A DNA stretch of 51,612 bases from assembly GCA_019116285.1 (NCBI GenBank), contig DXBX01000055.1, positions 1 through 51,612 of the forward strand, in the 5' to 3' direction. Both the position numbers and the translations under genes were made by a program. The stretch's first letter is position 1. Every line of letters starts with the position of its first letter. Below the pieces are notes generated by a model. It saw nothing but the letters and a program-made list of their open reading frames with translations. It was not told where the DNA came from and searched no databases. Of this stretch, positions 26,750-34,287 are shown one piece after another. This DNA is from Candidatus Bacteroides merdigallinarum (GTDB taxonomy: Bacteria; Bacteroidota; Bacteroidia; Bacteroidales; Bacteroidaceae).

Positions 26750-26995
26750 TCACTTGTTTACCTTGCTTTCGATGTAGTCACAGAACTTGCTGAAGGTATC
26801 CACCCCCTGCATCTCTTCCGGCTTGATCTTGAAGCCGAAGTTCTTGTCTACGATCACCACAATGTCCACGAAGTCCAGAGAATCAATGCCCATGTCGTCT
26901 TTCAGCTTGGCATCGGGCGTGATCTTTTCCTCGTCTATCTCCAGGTCTTCAATGAGAAAGTTGCGTACTTTCTCTTCAATTTCTGTTCTTGTCAT
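26750..26995 (-). CDS. Acyl carrier protein (ACP 3)
   Basis: An 81-residue acidic carrier protein. The phosphopantetheine serine is in KDDMGIDSLDFVDIVVIV. Its helix II region (DFVDIVVIVDKNFGFKI) resembles dedicated secondary-metabolism ACPs. It is encoded directly between the methyltransferase and the LpxL-like acyltransferase. Confidence 0.93.
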   Translation of the reverse strand: MTRTEIEEKVRNFLIEDLEIDEEKITPDAKLKDDMGIDSLDFVDIVVIVDKNFGFKIKPEEMQGVDTFSKFCDYIESKVNK

Positions 26996-27013
26996 ACGTT
27001 ATTGTTTATCTGT

Positions 27014-28114
27014 TTACTTTAGTCTACAAACCAATATGCTGTGTCCGTGTCCCAAGCCATCGTGAATATGCTCTATGACAAGTCCGGCAGCTTCGACACA
27101 CGTTTCCAAGTCTTCTGTATTATACATTTTACTATTCCCGTTGGCAATGGCGGCGAAATAGAGGGAAGTCATGGTCAGAGCCATGACGGCCGGCTCGTAT
27201 TTCTGCCGATCCCACAGGGTCTCCATGATGTAGAGGCGCGTATCGGCCGACATGGCTTCACGAGTTCTCCGCAAGATGCTGACAATCTCGTCCATGCTAA
27301 AGCAGTCCAAGAACTGGCTCATCCAGATGGCGTCCGCCGCAGGCTCCGTGGGGAAATGTTGTGTCTCGTCCAGCAGATTGATGCCATGCCCGCTGATGCG
27401 GTCGGCTCCCGGCTTGCCGGTTATCTGCCGCTCCATCAGGCCTATTTGCTGGGGCAGGTCCAGAATGGTGACCCGCACGTCCTTATCATAACCCACGCAA
27501 CGCAAGGCCCACCGCCCGGTATTGCCCCCCACGTCGAAAAGGGTGCGCGGATGGTAGGTGTCAAAGACGATGTGCAACGCCTCGTCAAAGGAATGGTCGC
27601 TGTAGAAATGGTCGAAGGCGAGCCACGATTTCTGCACTTGTCCGGGCAAACTGGACAACCCCTCGTACACCGTGGGCCAATCGCCAAAGTGGCGCAATCC
27701 CTCCGGCTTCCCATTCACCAAGGATTCCTCCAGGCAAAACCATCCTTCGTAGTTGACATCGTGATTAAAGTCCATGTCCACCCGCGTGGCAGGGTCCACC
27801 AACAAAAACCAGCCGGTCTTGGCCAATGTATAGCGCTCCGTTTCCACATCCACCAACACCGTACCTATGCTGAGCGAAGCCTCCAACAGGCACTTCATGG
27901 CATAATCGCCCAAACCTGTCTTGGCACATAGCTCGGCGCGTGTCAGACCTTCCGCGCTATCGCGCAACGCTTCCAATACACCGTGCTTCAGCATAATGCG
28001 CGTGGCTTGGAAGATGGCCGGCCCCCAGGCAATGAACTGTGCCCGGAGTTGCGCCTCGTGGGCGGAGAGGCGGTCTTCGGTGTAGGCTTTCTGCAAGGAA
28101 GGAGACAGTTTCAT
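27014..28114 (-). CDS. SAM-dependent O-methyltransferase, hydroxyindole/caffeate O-MT-like
   Basis: A 366-residue enzyme with an N-terminal winged-helix dimerisation domain (LKHGVLEALRDSAEGLTRAE) and a C-terminal Rossmann domain with SAM motif LFDVGGNTGRW (192-202). The usual acid/base area is QFLDCFSMDEIVSILRR. It probably methylates a hydroxyl on an aromatic head group, as methoxyaryl groups are common in aryl polyenes. Its ATG overlaps the upstream stop by one base (TAATG). Confidence 0.88.
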   Translation of the reverse strand: MKLSPSLQKAYTEDRLSAHEAQLRAQFIAWGPAIFQATRIMLKHGVLEALRDSAEGLTRAELCAKTGLGDYAMKCLLEASLSIGTVLVDVETERYTLAKTGWFLLVDPATRVDMDFNHDVNYEGWFCLEESLVNGKPEGLRHFGDWPTVYEGLSSLPGQVQKSWLAFDHFYSDHSFDEALHIVFDTYHPRTLFDVGGNTGRWALRCVGYDKDVRVTILDLPQQIGLMERQITGKPGADRISGHGINLLDETQHFPTEPAADAIWMSQFLDCFSMDEIVSILRRTREAMSADTRLYIMETLWDRQKYEPAVMALTMTSLYFAAIANGNSKMYNTEDLETCVEAAGLVIEHIHDGLGHGHSILVCRLK

Positions 28115-28686
28115 TACTTCTCTACAGATTTAAGCAGGCCGTCGGCCAAGTAACGGTACACACTGATGGCACGTGCCCGAAAGACGGGTGCCATCAAGCC
28201 TTTCACCTCGGCAAACTCAAACTCGCACTTCGTCTCACCCGTGGCATTGTCCACCAACTGCATCGTGCCTTCTATCTGAGCGCCACCGGCCTTACGACTC
28301 ATGCCCCATATCATACCGCCGGCATTGCCCACGTTCATCAAGGCCACCTTGACGTTCAAGGTATAGGCGGCTTGCGCGGTCGAGTCAGAAGTCACGGTCA
28401 AAAGCACCTTGCGCTTCTTCTCATTAAAGTATGTGATAAAACTCTCGTGGGCACGGTCTAAGTCATCCACGAACTTCGCATACTCGCCCTCGCCCTTGGC
28501 ACCATAATATTCGTCAGCTGTCTGGTCACGGCGATCAATCATGGTTTTGTGGTCATCTATCAACACACGCACGGTTGCCTCGGTGAAGAAAATGTCCTTT
28601 TCGCCCTTCACCAACTTAACGGGATTGCCCGCCTGCAAAGCGACAACTCCCATTAGCAATGCCATTACTAAGATAACTTTTCTCAT
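28114..28686 (-). CDS. Secreted protein of unknown function
   Basis: A 190-residue protein with signal peptide MRKVILVMALLMGVVALQAG. The mature part is a mixed alpha/beta domain with FFTEATVRVLIDDHKTMI, QLVDNATGETKCEFEFAEV and a C-terminal helix FRARAISVYRYLADGLLKS. No family was recognised with confidence; it resembles small periplasmic proteins that accompany lipid-export genes. Its spacing of 20 bp from the KS gene and overlap with the methyltransferase place it firmly in the cluster unit. Confidence 0.78.
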   Translation of the reverse strand: MRKVILVMALLMGVVALQAGNPVKLVKGEKDIFFTEATVRVLIDDHKTMIDRRDQTADEYYGAKGEGEYAKFVDDLDRAHESFITYFNEKKRKVLLTVTSDSTAQAAYTLNVKVALMNVGNAGGMIWGMSRKAGGAQIEGTMQLVDNATGETKCEFEFAEVKGLMAPVFRARAISVYRYLADGLLKSVEK

Positions 28687-28706
28687 ATCATTCTATTTTA
28701 TACGTC

Positions 28707-29939
28707 TTATACGTCAGAAAGATTTCGGATGATCAGCGCACTGTTCGTCCCCCCGAACCCGAAGCTGTTACTCAATACCGTATTCACCTCGGTATCCACG
28801 GTTGTAGCGGTCAGGTTCAGGCGGTCGGCATACTCATCGGGGTGCTCCAGGTTGATGTTGGGCGCCACGAAATGATGGCGCATCATCAGGATGGAGTAGA
28901 CTATCTCGCTCGCGCCAGCCATCCAGCATTCGTGTCCGGTCATGGATTTGGTGGAGCTGATAAGTGCGTGCTTTCCTTCGAAAAGACGAACCAAAGCCTT
29001 TGCCTCGAACATGTCTCCCTGAGGAGTAGACGTGGCGTGCGCATTGATATAATCTATATCGTCGGGCGACATCCCCGCATCCTCCATGGCGCGTGTCATG
29101 GCAATGACGCATCCCTCATCGCTGGGCTGGGAAATCCCTCCCCCATTGCTGGAGAAGCCATAACCTACCACCTCGCACAGGATATTCGCTCCCCGCGCCT
29201 TGGCGTGTTCATATTCCTCCAGCACCAGAGCTGCCGCTCCTCCACTGGGCACCAGGCCGTCGCGATCCTTGTCGAAGGGGCGGCTGGCCTTGGTCGGCTC
29301 GTCCATACGGGTGGAGAAAGCACGAAGCGCGTCAAACGATGCCATGGAGTAGTAATTGGTCTCCTGCGCACCTCCACACAATATGGTATCCTGCAAACCC
29401 TGCTTGATGAGCAGATAACCCAAACCGATGGAGTGACTTCCGCTGGCGCAGGCCGCGCTGACAGTAAAGTTGACACCCCGCAGACGGAAGATGGTGCTGA
29501 GATTCATGTTGACGGTGGAGTTCATCGACTGGAAAACCAGGCCATAGCCCAGCATCTCCGTATCATGCTTCTCATCCATGATGCGGGCCGACTCCACCAC
29601 CGGCTTGGCCGAAGAGTCATTGCCGAAGATGCAACCTACCTCATTTGCGGCCAGATAATCCGCGTCCATCCCGGCCATTTGGAAAGCCTGCCGGCCGGCC
29701 ATGAAGGCATATTCAGCCTCCTCGGACATGCCAGCGCGAATGTGCCGTTCGATATCCTTCTTGGTTATCACCGGCTTCGCCACCTTGCCCACCAGGCCGG
29801 AGCGATAGCCGTATGCGAGACGGTCCTCGTCGAGGCCTATCCCGGAAGTGCCGTTGTAGAGCGCTTCCCGGACGGTCTCCACATCCGTCCCCAGGCACGA
29901 CCAAATGCCGATGCCCGTTATCACGACTCGTCTTGACAT
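28707..29939 (-). CDS. Beta-ketoacyl-ACP synthase, FabF-like (KS-C)
   Basis: A 410-residue stand-alone KAS I/II-type enzyme with the full triad Cys164 (VSAACASGSHS), His301 (INAHATSTP) and His336 (KSMTGHECWMAG). It lacks the C-terminal half domain found on the two other synthases of the cluster. The start ITGIGIWSCLG is standard. It sits between the ketoreductase and a secreted protein, each 20 bp away. It resembles the ApeO/ApeR type synthases of aryl polyene clusters, used for chain extension. Confidence 0.92.
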   Translation of the reverse strand: MSRRVVITGIGIWSCLGTDVETVREALYNGTSGIGLDEDRLAYGYRSGLVGKVAKPVITKKDIERHIRAGMSEEAEYAFMAGRQAFQMAGMDADYLAANEVGCIFGNDSSAKPVVESARIMDEKHDTEMLGYGLVFQSMNSTVNMNLSTIFRLRGVNFTVSAACASGSHSIGLGYLLIKQGLQDTILCGGAQETNYYSMASFDALRAFSTRMDEPTKASRPFDKDRDGLVPSGGAAALVLEEYEHAKARGANILCEVVGYGFSSNGGGISQPSDEGCVIAMTRAMEDAGMSPDDIDYINAHATSTPQGDMFEAKALVRLFEGKHALISSTKSMTGHECWMAGASEIVYSILMMRHHFVAPNINLEHPDEYADRLNLTATTVDTEVNTVLSNSFGFGGTNSALIIRNLSDV

Positions 29940-29959
29940 CTGCTTGCTATATATATTAA

Positions 29960-30691
29960 TTAGGTGTACAATCCTCCGTTGATGGAGATTACCTCGCCCG
30001 TGATGTAGGCGGCTTCGTCCGACAGCAGAAAGCCGGCCAGGGCGGCCACTTCCTCCGGGCGACCGAAACGGCCCACGGGTATCATCTTCTTCAGCTCGTC
30101 CTGCGGCAAGTCCTTGGTCATATCGGTATCAATGAAACCGGGCGCAATGGCGTTGACCGTCACTCCGCGCGGAGCCACTTCCTGTGCCAATGCCTTGGTG
30201 GCGCCGATGAGGGCCGCCTTGGCCGCACTGTAGTTGGTTTGTCCGGGCAACCCCTTCAGGCCCGACAACGAAGACATATTCACGATGCGTCCCCCGTGCT
30301 TGCGCATCATCATCTTGGGAAGCAGACGCGAAGTCACATAGAAGAAGCCGTTCAGCGTGATGTCCAGCACGTCGTGCCAATCCTGCTCCGGCATCATAAA
30401 CATCATGCCGTCGCGCCGGATACCGGCGTTGTTCACCAGATAGGCGATGTAATCGTCCGGATGAGCCTCCTCCCAACGGGCAAGCGCCTCATCCACTTCC
30501 TGCTTCACGCTGACGTCGAAACGCAACAATTCGGCCGAAACGCCTTCCGCCTCGACCAGTGCCTTCACCTCAAGGGCGGCGGCCTCGTTCGACTGATAGT
30601 TTATGAGTACGGGGATTCCCATCTTGGCAATCTTCAGGCAGACAGCCCTGCCCAAGCCGCGCGAACCTCCGGTTACAAGTGCATACTTCAT
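29960..30691 (-). CDS. fabG: 3-ketoacyl-ACP reductase, FabG-like (cluster ketoreductase)
   Basis: A 243-residue short-chain dehydrogenase that reduces 3-ketoacyl-ACP with NADPH. Motifs are TGGSRGLG (7-14), NNAG (87-90) and the catalytic Ser141, Tyr154 and Lys158 (NMSSLSG, NYSAAKAA). The ATG at 30691 (MKYALVTGG) was chosen because the extra 35 residues upstream show no conserved character. It is the first gene of the first cluster unit, about 62 bp downstream of a TACTTTTG promoter element. It is probably specific for the cluster rather than the general FabG. Confidence 0.92.
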   Translation of the reverse strand: MKYALVTGGSRGLGRAVCLKIAKMGIPVLINYQSNEAAALEVKALVEAEGVSAELLRFDVSVKQEVDEALARWEEAHPDDYIAYLVNNAGIRRDGMMFMMPEQDWHDVLDITLNGFFYVTSRLLPKMMMRKHGGRIVNMSSLSGLKGLPGQTNYSAAKAALIGATKALAQEVAPRGVTVNAIAPGFIDTDMTKDLPQDELKKMIPVGRFGRPEEVAALAGFLLSDEAAYITGEVISINGGLYT

Positions 30692-30752
30692 AACTATAAA
30701 TGTATTGACTATGAATCCCGACGCCCTAGACAGACGCCCCGGGAAGTGGTTG

Positions 30753-30760
30753 CAAAAGTA
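30753..30760 (-). promoter_or_regulatory. -7 promoter element for ketoreductase unit (TACTTTTG)
   Basis: The minus strand reads TACTTTTG, matching TAnnTTTG, and leaves an untranslated leader of roughly 55-60 bases. It is the best candidate promoter for 20861-30691. Confidence 0.6.
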
Positions 30761-30999
30761 CGAAATATCGCTGGAATAATCGAAGAAAACCTGCAAATTA
30801 ACGCAATAGGAATTGAGATTTAAGCAGTTAGGGGAAAATCGCGGAAGTTGGGCAGGGGGCTGAAAAGCGTTCCAAAGCGGATTGGAGAAAGAGAACGGTT
30901 TCCTATTCGTTACCCGTCAGAAATGCAGATTTAACAGTCTCCGTTTTATTTGCGCCGCTCTGCGTAGGTTTGCTTGTCAAGGTTTAACTCGTTGATTTA
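30761..30999. other. Gap between cluster and integrase gene
   Basis: No gene is visible between the ketoreductase promoter and the integrase promoter. Bases 30894-30913 repeat the left-edge site at 40-59 with one mismatch. The left end of the inserted element probably lies in this gap, but no att core could be fixed by eye. Confidence 0.5.
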
Positions 31000-31007
31000 T
31001 AGTTTTG
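31000..31007 (+). promoter_or_regulatory. -7 promoter element for the integrase gene (TAGTTTTG)
   Basis: TAGTTTTG matches TAnnTTTG and ends 19 bp before the integrase ATG, leaving a very short leader. Confidence 0.55.
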
Positions 31008-31026
31008 CAACCAAAAAAGAACGAGT

Positions 31027-32214
31027 ATGACAAGGAGTACATTTCGCGTGCTGTTCTATGTGAACGGCAGCAAGGAGAAGGACGGAATTGTCCCCATCAT
31101 GGGACGGGTTACAATCAACGGGACGGTGGCGCAGTTCAGTTGCAAGCGGAGCATCGCAAAGGAGCTTTGGGATGCAAAGGGCAACCGTGTCAAGGGCAAG
31201 AGCCGTGAAGCGAGGGAGACGAACCTTGCGCTTGACAACATCAAGGCACAAATCATCAAGCACTACCAGCGCATATCCGACCGTGAGTCGTATGTCACGG
31301 CGGAAATGGTACGCAACGCCTATCAGGGCATCGGCTGCGAGTATGAAACGATACTCGGTGCATTCGACAAGGAGAATGCCAAGTTCCTGAAACGTGTCGG
31401 CAAAGACCGCTGCATGGGGTCTTACCGTGTGATGGTACGCTCACGGAACTATGTGGCGGCGTTCATCAAGTCGTTCTACAAACGCAACGACATGTCCATG
31501 CTGGAACTTACTCCCGACTTCATCAAGGAGTTCTCCGTATTTCTCACAACGGAGCAAGGGTTGAAGAACGCTTCCGTGTGGCTGGCTTGCATGTGGGTCA
31601 AGACGGTCGTTTCACGGGCGCATTACAATGGCTTGATACCAAGGAACCCGTTTGCGCAGTTCCGTATCACACCCAACGTGAAGGAAAGGGAATATCTTAC
31701 GGAGGGAGAAATCCGGCAGCTTATAGAGCATGAGTTTTCCGATGCCACGCTTGCTTTTACCCGAGACCTGTTCGTCTTTGTCTGTTTCACCGCCCTCAGC
31801 TTCGCAGACATCAGGGAACTGACCACGGACGGGATTATGGACGTGAACGGCGAGAAGTGGATTATTTCCAAGCGGCACAAGACGGGCGTACCGTTCCAAG
31901 TGAAGCTGCTGGACATCCCGTTACAGATAATCGGGAAGTACAGACCATTCCAAAAGAACAATTCGGTTTTCGGCGAAATCAACTATTGGAACGTCTGCAA
32001 GAAGCTGAAAAAAGTCATCAGCGAGTGTGGCATAAACAAGCAAATCAGCTTTCATTGCAGCCGCCACACGTTCGGCACATTAGCCCTCAGCAAAGGCATG
32101 CCGATTGAGAGCGTGAGCCGTGTTTTGGGGCACACAAACATCAAGACCACACAGATTTACGCAAAGATAACCACGCAGAAGTTGGGTAACGATTTGACGG
32201 CATTCGGTAACTAA
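31027..32214 (+). CDS. Tyrosine recombinase / integrase, Bacteroides transposon type
   Basis: A 395-residue site-specific recombinase. An N-terminal arm-binding segment (RSTFRVLFYVNGSKEKDG) precedes a SAM-like core-binding domain (~110-220) and the catalytic domain. The C-terminal triad part is clear: His343-x-x-Arg346 (SFHCSRHTF), His369 (LGHTNIKTT) and Tyr378. The first catalytic Arg position reads CFTALSFADIREL, without the usual arginine, as known for IntDOT-type integrases of Bacteroides. It likely inserts and excises the element that starts here. Confidence 0.92.
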   Translation: MTRSTFRVLFYVNGSKEKDGIVPIMGRVTINGTVAQFSCKRSIAKELWDAKGNRVKGKSREARETNLALDNIKAQIIKHYQRISDRESYVTAEMVRNAYQGIGCEYETILGAFDKENAKFLKRVGKDRCMGSYRVMVRSRNYVAAFIKSFYKRNDMSMLELTPDFIKEFSVFLTTEQGLKNASVWLACMWVKTVVSRAHYNGLIPRNPFAQFRITPNVKEREYLTEGEIRQLIEHEFSDATLAFTRDLFVFVCFTALSFADIRELTTDGIMDVNGEKWIISKRHKTGVPFQVKLLDIPLQIIGKYRPFQKNNSVFGEINYWNVCKKLKKVISECGINKQISFHCSRHTFGTLALSKGMPIESVSRVLGHTNIKTTQIYAKITTQKLGNDLTAFGN

Positions 32215-32252
32215 CTGAACCAGACTTTCGGTAACATCAAAGTGGCAGGGAT

Positions 32253-32384
32253 ATGAAACGGACAACAATCACGATGGACGGGTGCGGCAGGATTGCCGTG
32301 CCGTCCGATGCCGCCAACGTGTGGATGAGCGAAATGGATACTCCAAACCTGTTGGCGAGGGTGAAGGAAACAATGGGAAAATAA
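32253..32384 (+). pseudogene. Truncated small gene of a Bacteroides element (43 aa)
   Basis: A 43-residue frame beginning MKRTTITMDGCGRIAVPSD and continuing VWMSEMD. From memory, the N-terminus matches a Bacteroides family of small element proteins of roughly 120 residues that begin the same way and continue VWMSEMELVELFG. Here the match ends after SEMD and is replaced by a short unrelated tail, so this looks like a gene cut off by deletion or by insertion of the nucleotidyltransferase gene that follows. A functional short peptide cannot be excluded. Confidence 0.5.
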
Positions 32385-32410
32385 TCCTTGCCCCGCTCCC
32401 CGATTTTCCT

Positions 32411-32418
32411 TATCTTCG
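32411..32418 (+). promoter_or_regulatory. Near-consensus -7 element (TATCTTCG)
   Basis: TATCTTCG differs from TAnnTTTG by one base and lies 27 bp before the nucleotidyltransferase ATG, so that gene may have its own promoter. Confidence 0.4.
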
Positions 32419-32444
32419 CAAACATCTACAAAAAACATTGCAAT

Positions 32445-33266
32445 ATGATAGAACATATTTTTAATCAAATAACTGATGAACTATCCGTTTGTCCTTTTAT
32501 AAACGGCATAGTGCTGGGTGGTTCAAGAGCAACAGGAATGGCAACAGATAAATCGGACATAGATATCGGTATCTATTATGACAAGGGACAGGTTGATTTC
32601 AAGGCATTGAACGAAATAGCCAGCCGGCTGGACGATATGCATCGCGATAATTTGATTTGTGAGGAAGGCGGTTGGGGAAAATGGGTGAACTGCGGAGGAT
32701 GGCTCACCATAGGAGGATTTCAGGTGGATTTGATATTGAGGGACATCAATCGGGTGGCAGACTGTATCCGCCAGACAGACGAAGGAAATATCTCGGCTCA
32801 TTATCAGACCGGACATCCGCACGCTTTCTTGAATGTGATGTATCGTGGCGAACTGGCTTCTTGCCAAACGCTTTATGCCAAAGATGCCCGATTCCTCGAA
32901 TTGAAGGCACAGGCTGAAACTTATCCAGACCGATTGGCGGATGCCCTTGTTTCATTCTTTCTTTTTGAAGCCAATTTTTCCTGTATGCTGGCGCAGCAAT
33001 ATGGAACAGGAATGGATGTGTACTATAAAGCGGGGCATCTGTTCCGTTCGGTTTCAGCTCTGAATCAAGTCTTGTTTGCTTTGAATCGTACTTATTGCCT
33101 CAACGAGAAAAAAGCGACCTTGCGTATCAATCAGTTGCGTATCGCTCCCCAATGTTATCACGAAAGAGTAAACAAAATATTCTCTTTATGTGGGGAAGAC
33201 ACTTCCGGTGCAGTCGAAATCCTGCGGCAGTTGATAGATGAGGTGGAAACAGAAATCCACAAATAA
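32445..33266 (+). CDS. Nucleotidyltransferase-fold protein, DUF4037-like
   Basis: A 273-residue cytosolic protein. The N-terminus has the nucleotidyltransferase signature GGSRATGMATDKSDIDI: Gly26-Ser27 followed by Asp38 and Asp40. The C-terminal helical half (AGHLFRSVSALNQVLFALNR) fits DUF4037, found with such domains. Related enzymes modify small molecules, including aminoglycosides and lincosamides, or act as toxins; nothing in the sequence fixes the substrate. The ATG at 32445 was preferred to an in-frame start at 32388 that lies upstream of the promoter-like element. It is likely cargo of the element. Confidence 0.85.
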   Translation: MIEHIFNQITDELSVCPFINGIVLGGSRATGMATDKSDIDIGIYYDKGQVDFKALNEIASRLDDMHRDNLICEEGGWGKWVNCGGWLTIGGFQVDLILRDINRVADCIRQTDEGNISAHYQTGHPHAFLNVMYRGELASCQTLYAKDARFLELKAQAETYPDRLADALVSFFLFEANFSCMLAQQYGTGMDVYYKAGHLFRSVSALNQVLFALNRTYCLNEKKATLRINQLRIAPQCYHERVNKIFSLCGEDTSGAVEILRQLIDEVETEIHK

Positions 33267-33346
33267 ATTTGTTATGCTTGCCCACGTCAAAAAATCTTCC
33301 TATCTTGCGATAACGTTAAACCCGTCCCAAGCACCCCTCGGAGATT

Positions 33347-33413
33347 AGCCTGCCAAAGGTCTGACCTTAGGTAGCCAAAGGTCTGACCTTAGCCTATCAA
33401 AGGTCTGACCCTT
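33347..33413. repeat. Three 22-23-bp iterons with internal dyad symmetry
   Basis: Units at 33347-33368, 33369-33390 and 33391-33413 share CAAAGGTCTGACC; the first two contain the 13-bp palindrome AAGGTC-T-GACCTT, and the third has one changed base. Spacing is two helical turns. They lie about 45 bp upstream of the HU-like gene and may bind its regulator, an origin protein or a mobilisation accessory protein. Confidence 0.8.
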
Positions 33414-33458
33414 GCTTGGAAGCCGTCCGGGGCGCGGAGGACATAAATCTTTATGAAA

Positions 33459-33923
33459 ATGGCGTATTTCAAGAAAGTACAGCGCAAGGTGAACGGCAAA
33501 TGGTATCCGCAGGGCGTTACCATCGGCAAGCCCGTTCAGACAAAGGAAGTCGCAAACCGCTTGGCGGATTTGTCCGCCCTCAGCCCTGGCGATTGTTATT
33601 CGATGTTGGGAAATCTCGGCAAAGTGCTGGGAGAGTTTATGAACTCAGGACGCACGGTCAAGCTCGATGGGGTCGGCACGTTCTACTACACGCCGAACAC
33701 GCAAGGTCAAGGCGTGGACACGGCGGAAGAGGTCAGCGCAAAGCAGATTGTCGGCACGCGCGTCCGCTTCATCCCCAAAACGACCCGCAGCGTCAATAAT
33801 CAGGTCACGACCCGCTCACTCGTCAGTGAAAACACGTTCTGGGAGGAACTGAAACTGGATTCGTCCGCTTCGTCATCCACGGGCGGAGAGCCGGAAAGCG
33901 GGGAAGAAGGCTCGTTCGGCTAA
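33459..33923 (+). CDS. HU/IHF-family DNA-binding protein, Bacteroidetes type
   Basis: A 154-residue relative of HU with an N-terminal core (MAYFKKVQRKVNGKWYPQ) and the characteristic VKLDGVGTFYYTPN and VRFIPKTTRSVN segments. The C-terminus (WEELKLDSSASSSTGGEPES) is acidic and probably disordered. The ATG at 33459 was chosen over 33453 because the conserved family start is MAYFKK. It probably bends DNA near the structured region downstream and may help mobilisation. It is also common as an orphan gene in Bacteroides. Confidence 0.88.
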   Translation: MAYFKKVQRKVNGKWYPQGVTIGKPVQTKEVANRLADLSALSPGDCYSMLGNLGKVLGEFMNSGRTVKLDGVGTFYYTPNTQGQGVDTAEEVSAKQIVGTRVRFIPKTTRSVNNQVTTRSLVSENTFWEELKLDSSASSSTGGEPESGEEGSFG

Positions 33924-33925
33924 GG

Positions 33926-34078
33926 ACAAGTCCAATCCTGCGCGATAAGCACTGTCCGTCCGGGGGACAGAGGCAATCGGCTCGGATTTCACCCATCCGA
34001 GGCTCGGACAGCACGAATCCTGCAGGATTTCGGTTGTCCGAGCCTTTTTTAGTGCTTCTCCGGCAGGATTGGGCTTGT
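33926..34078. repeat. Nested inverted repeats upstream of the relaxase, candidate oriT region
   Basis: A 28-bp imperfect inverted repeat (33926-33953 with 34051-34078) encloses an 11-bp stem (AGGCTCGGACA at 34000-34010 with its complement at 34035-34045), itself containing the palindrome AATCCTGCAGGATT (34016-34029). More short hairpins follow up to 34151, including a second AATCCTGC-GGATT copy. Such structure immediately before a MobV gene is expected for an origin of transfer, though no nick site was recognised. Confidence 0.7.
34000..34050 (+). terminator. Intrinsic terminator inside the structured region
   Basis: The 11-bp stem AGGCTCGGACA / TGTCCGAGCCT is followed directly by a run of T (34045-34050). 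It would end transcription coming from the HU-like gene. Confidence 0.7.
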
Positions 34079-34164
34079 CCGAGGCTCCGACGGCACCAAT
34101 CGGGACGGATTGGCTCTGTCCGAGGCATTTTCGGGGCAAATCCTGCGGGATTACCGGGTGATAG

Positions 34165-34287
34165 GAGAGCACCATCCAAATCAACAAGGCGAAAGGGTCG
34201 GCAGACACGGGCGCTTCCGACCACATAGAACGCAAGACCACGCCCAAGAACGCAGACCCCACACGCACCCACCTCAACCGTGAGCTG
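34165..34287 (+). other. Coding-like extension 5' of the relaxase frame without a start codon
   Basis: The frame of the relaxase stays open from 34165 up to a TGA-TAG pair at 34159-34164. It encodes IQINKAKGSADTGASDHIER and later NADPTRTHLNREL, matching the conserved MobV N-terminus as I recall it. No ATG, GTG or TTG occurs until the GTG at 34288. A GGAG ribosome-binding-like site (34164-34167) sits 6 bp before an ATC at 34174. Confidence 0.65.

Noticed and set aside
8580..30691. Flexirubin or dialkylresorcinol assignment
   Set aside because: No KAS III-like DarB, DarA-like cyclase or aromatic ammonia lyase gene is seen here, so only the aryl polyene-like label is supported.
32388..32444. 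Extended N-terminus for the nucleotidyltransferase
   Set aside because: The added residues lie over the promoter-like sequence and precede the normal family start.
33347..33413. Possible CRISPR array
   Set aside because: The three units are directly adjacent with no spacers, and no cas genes are present in the window.
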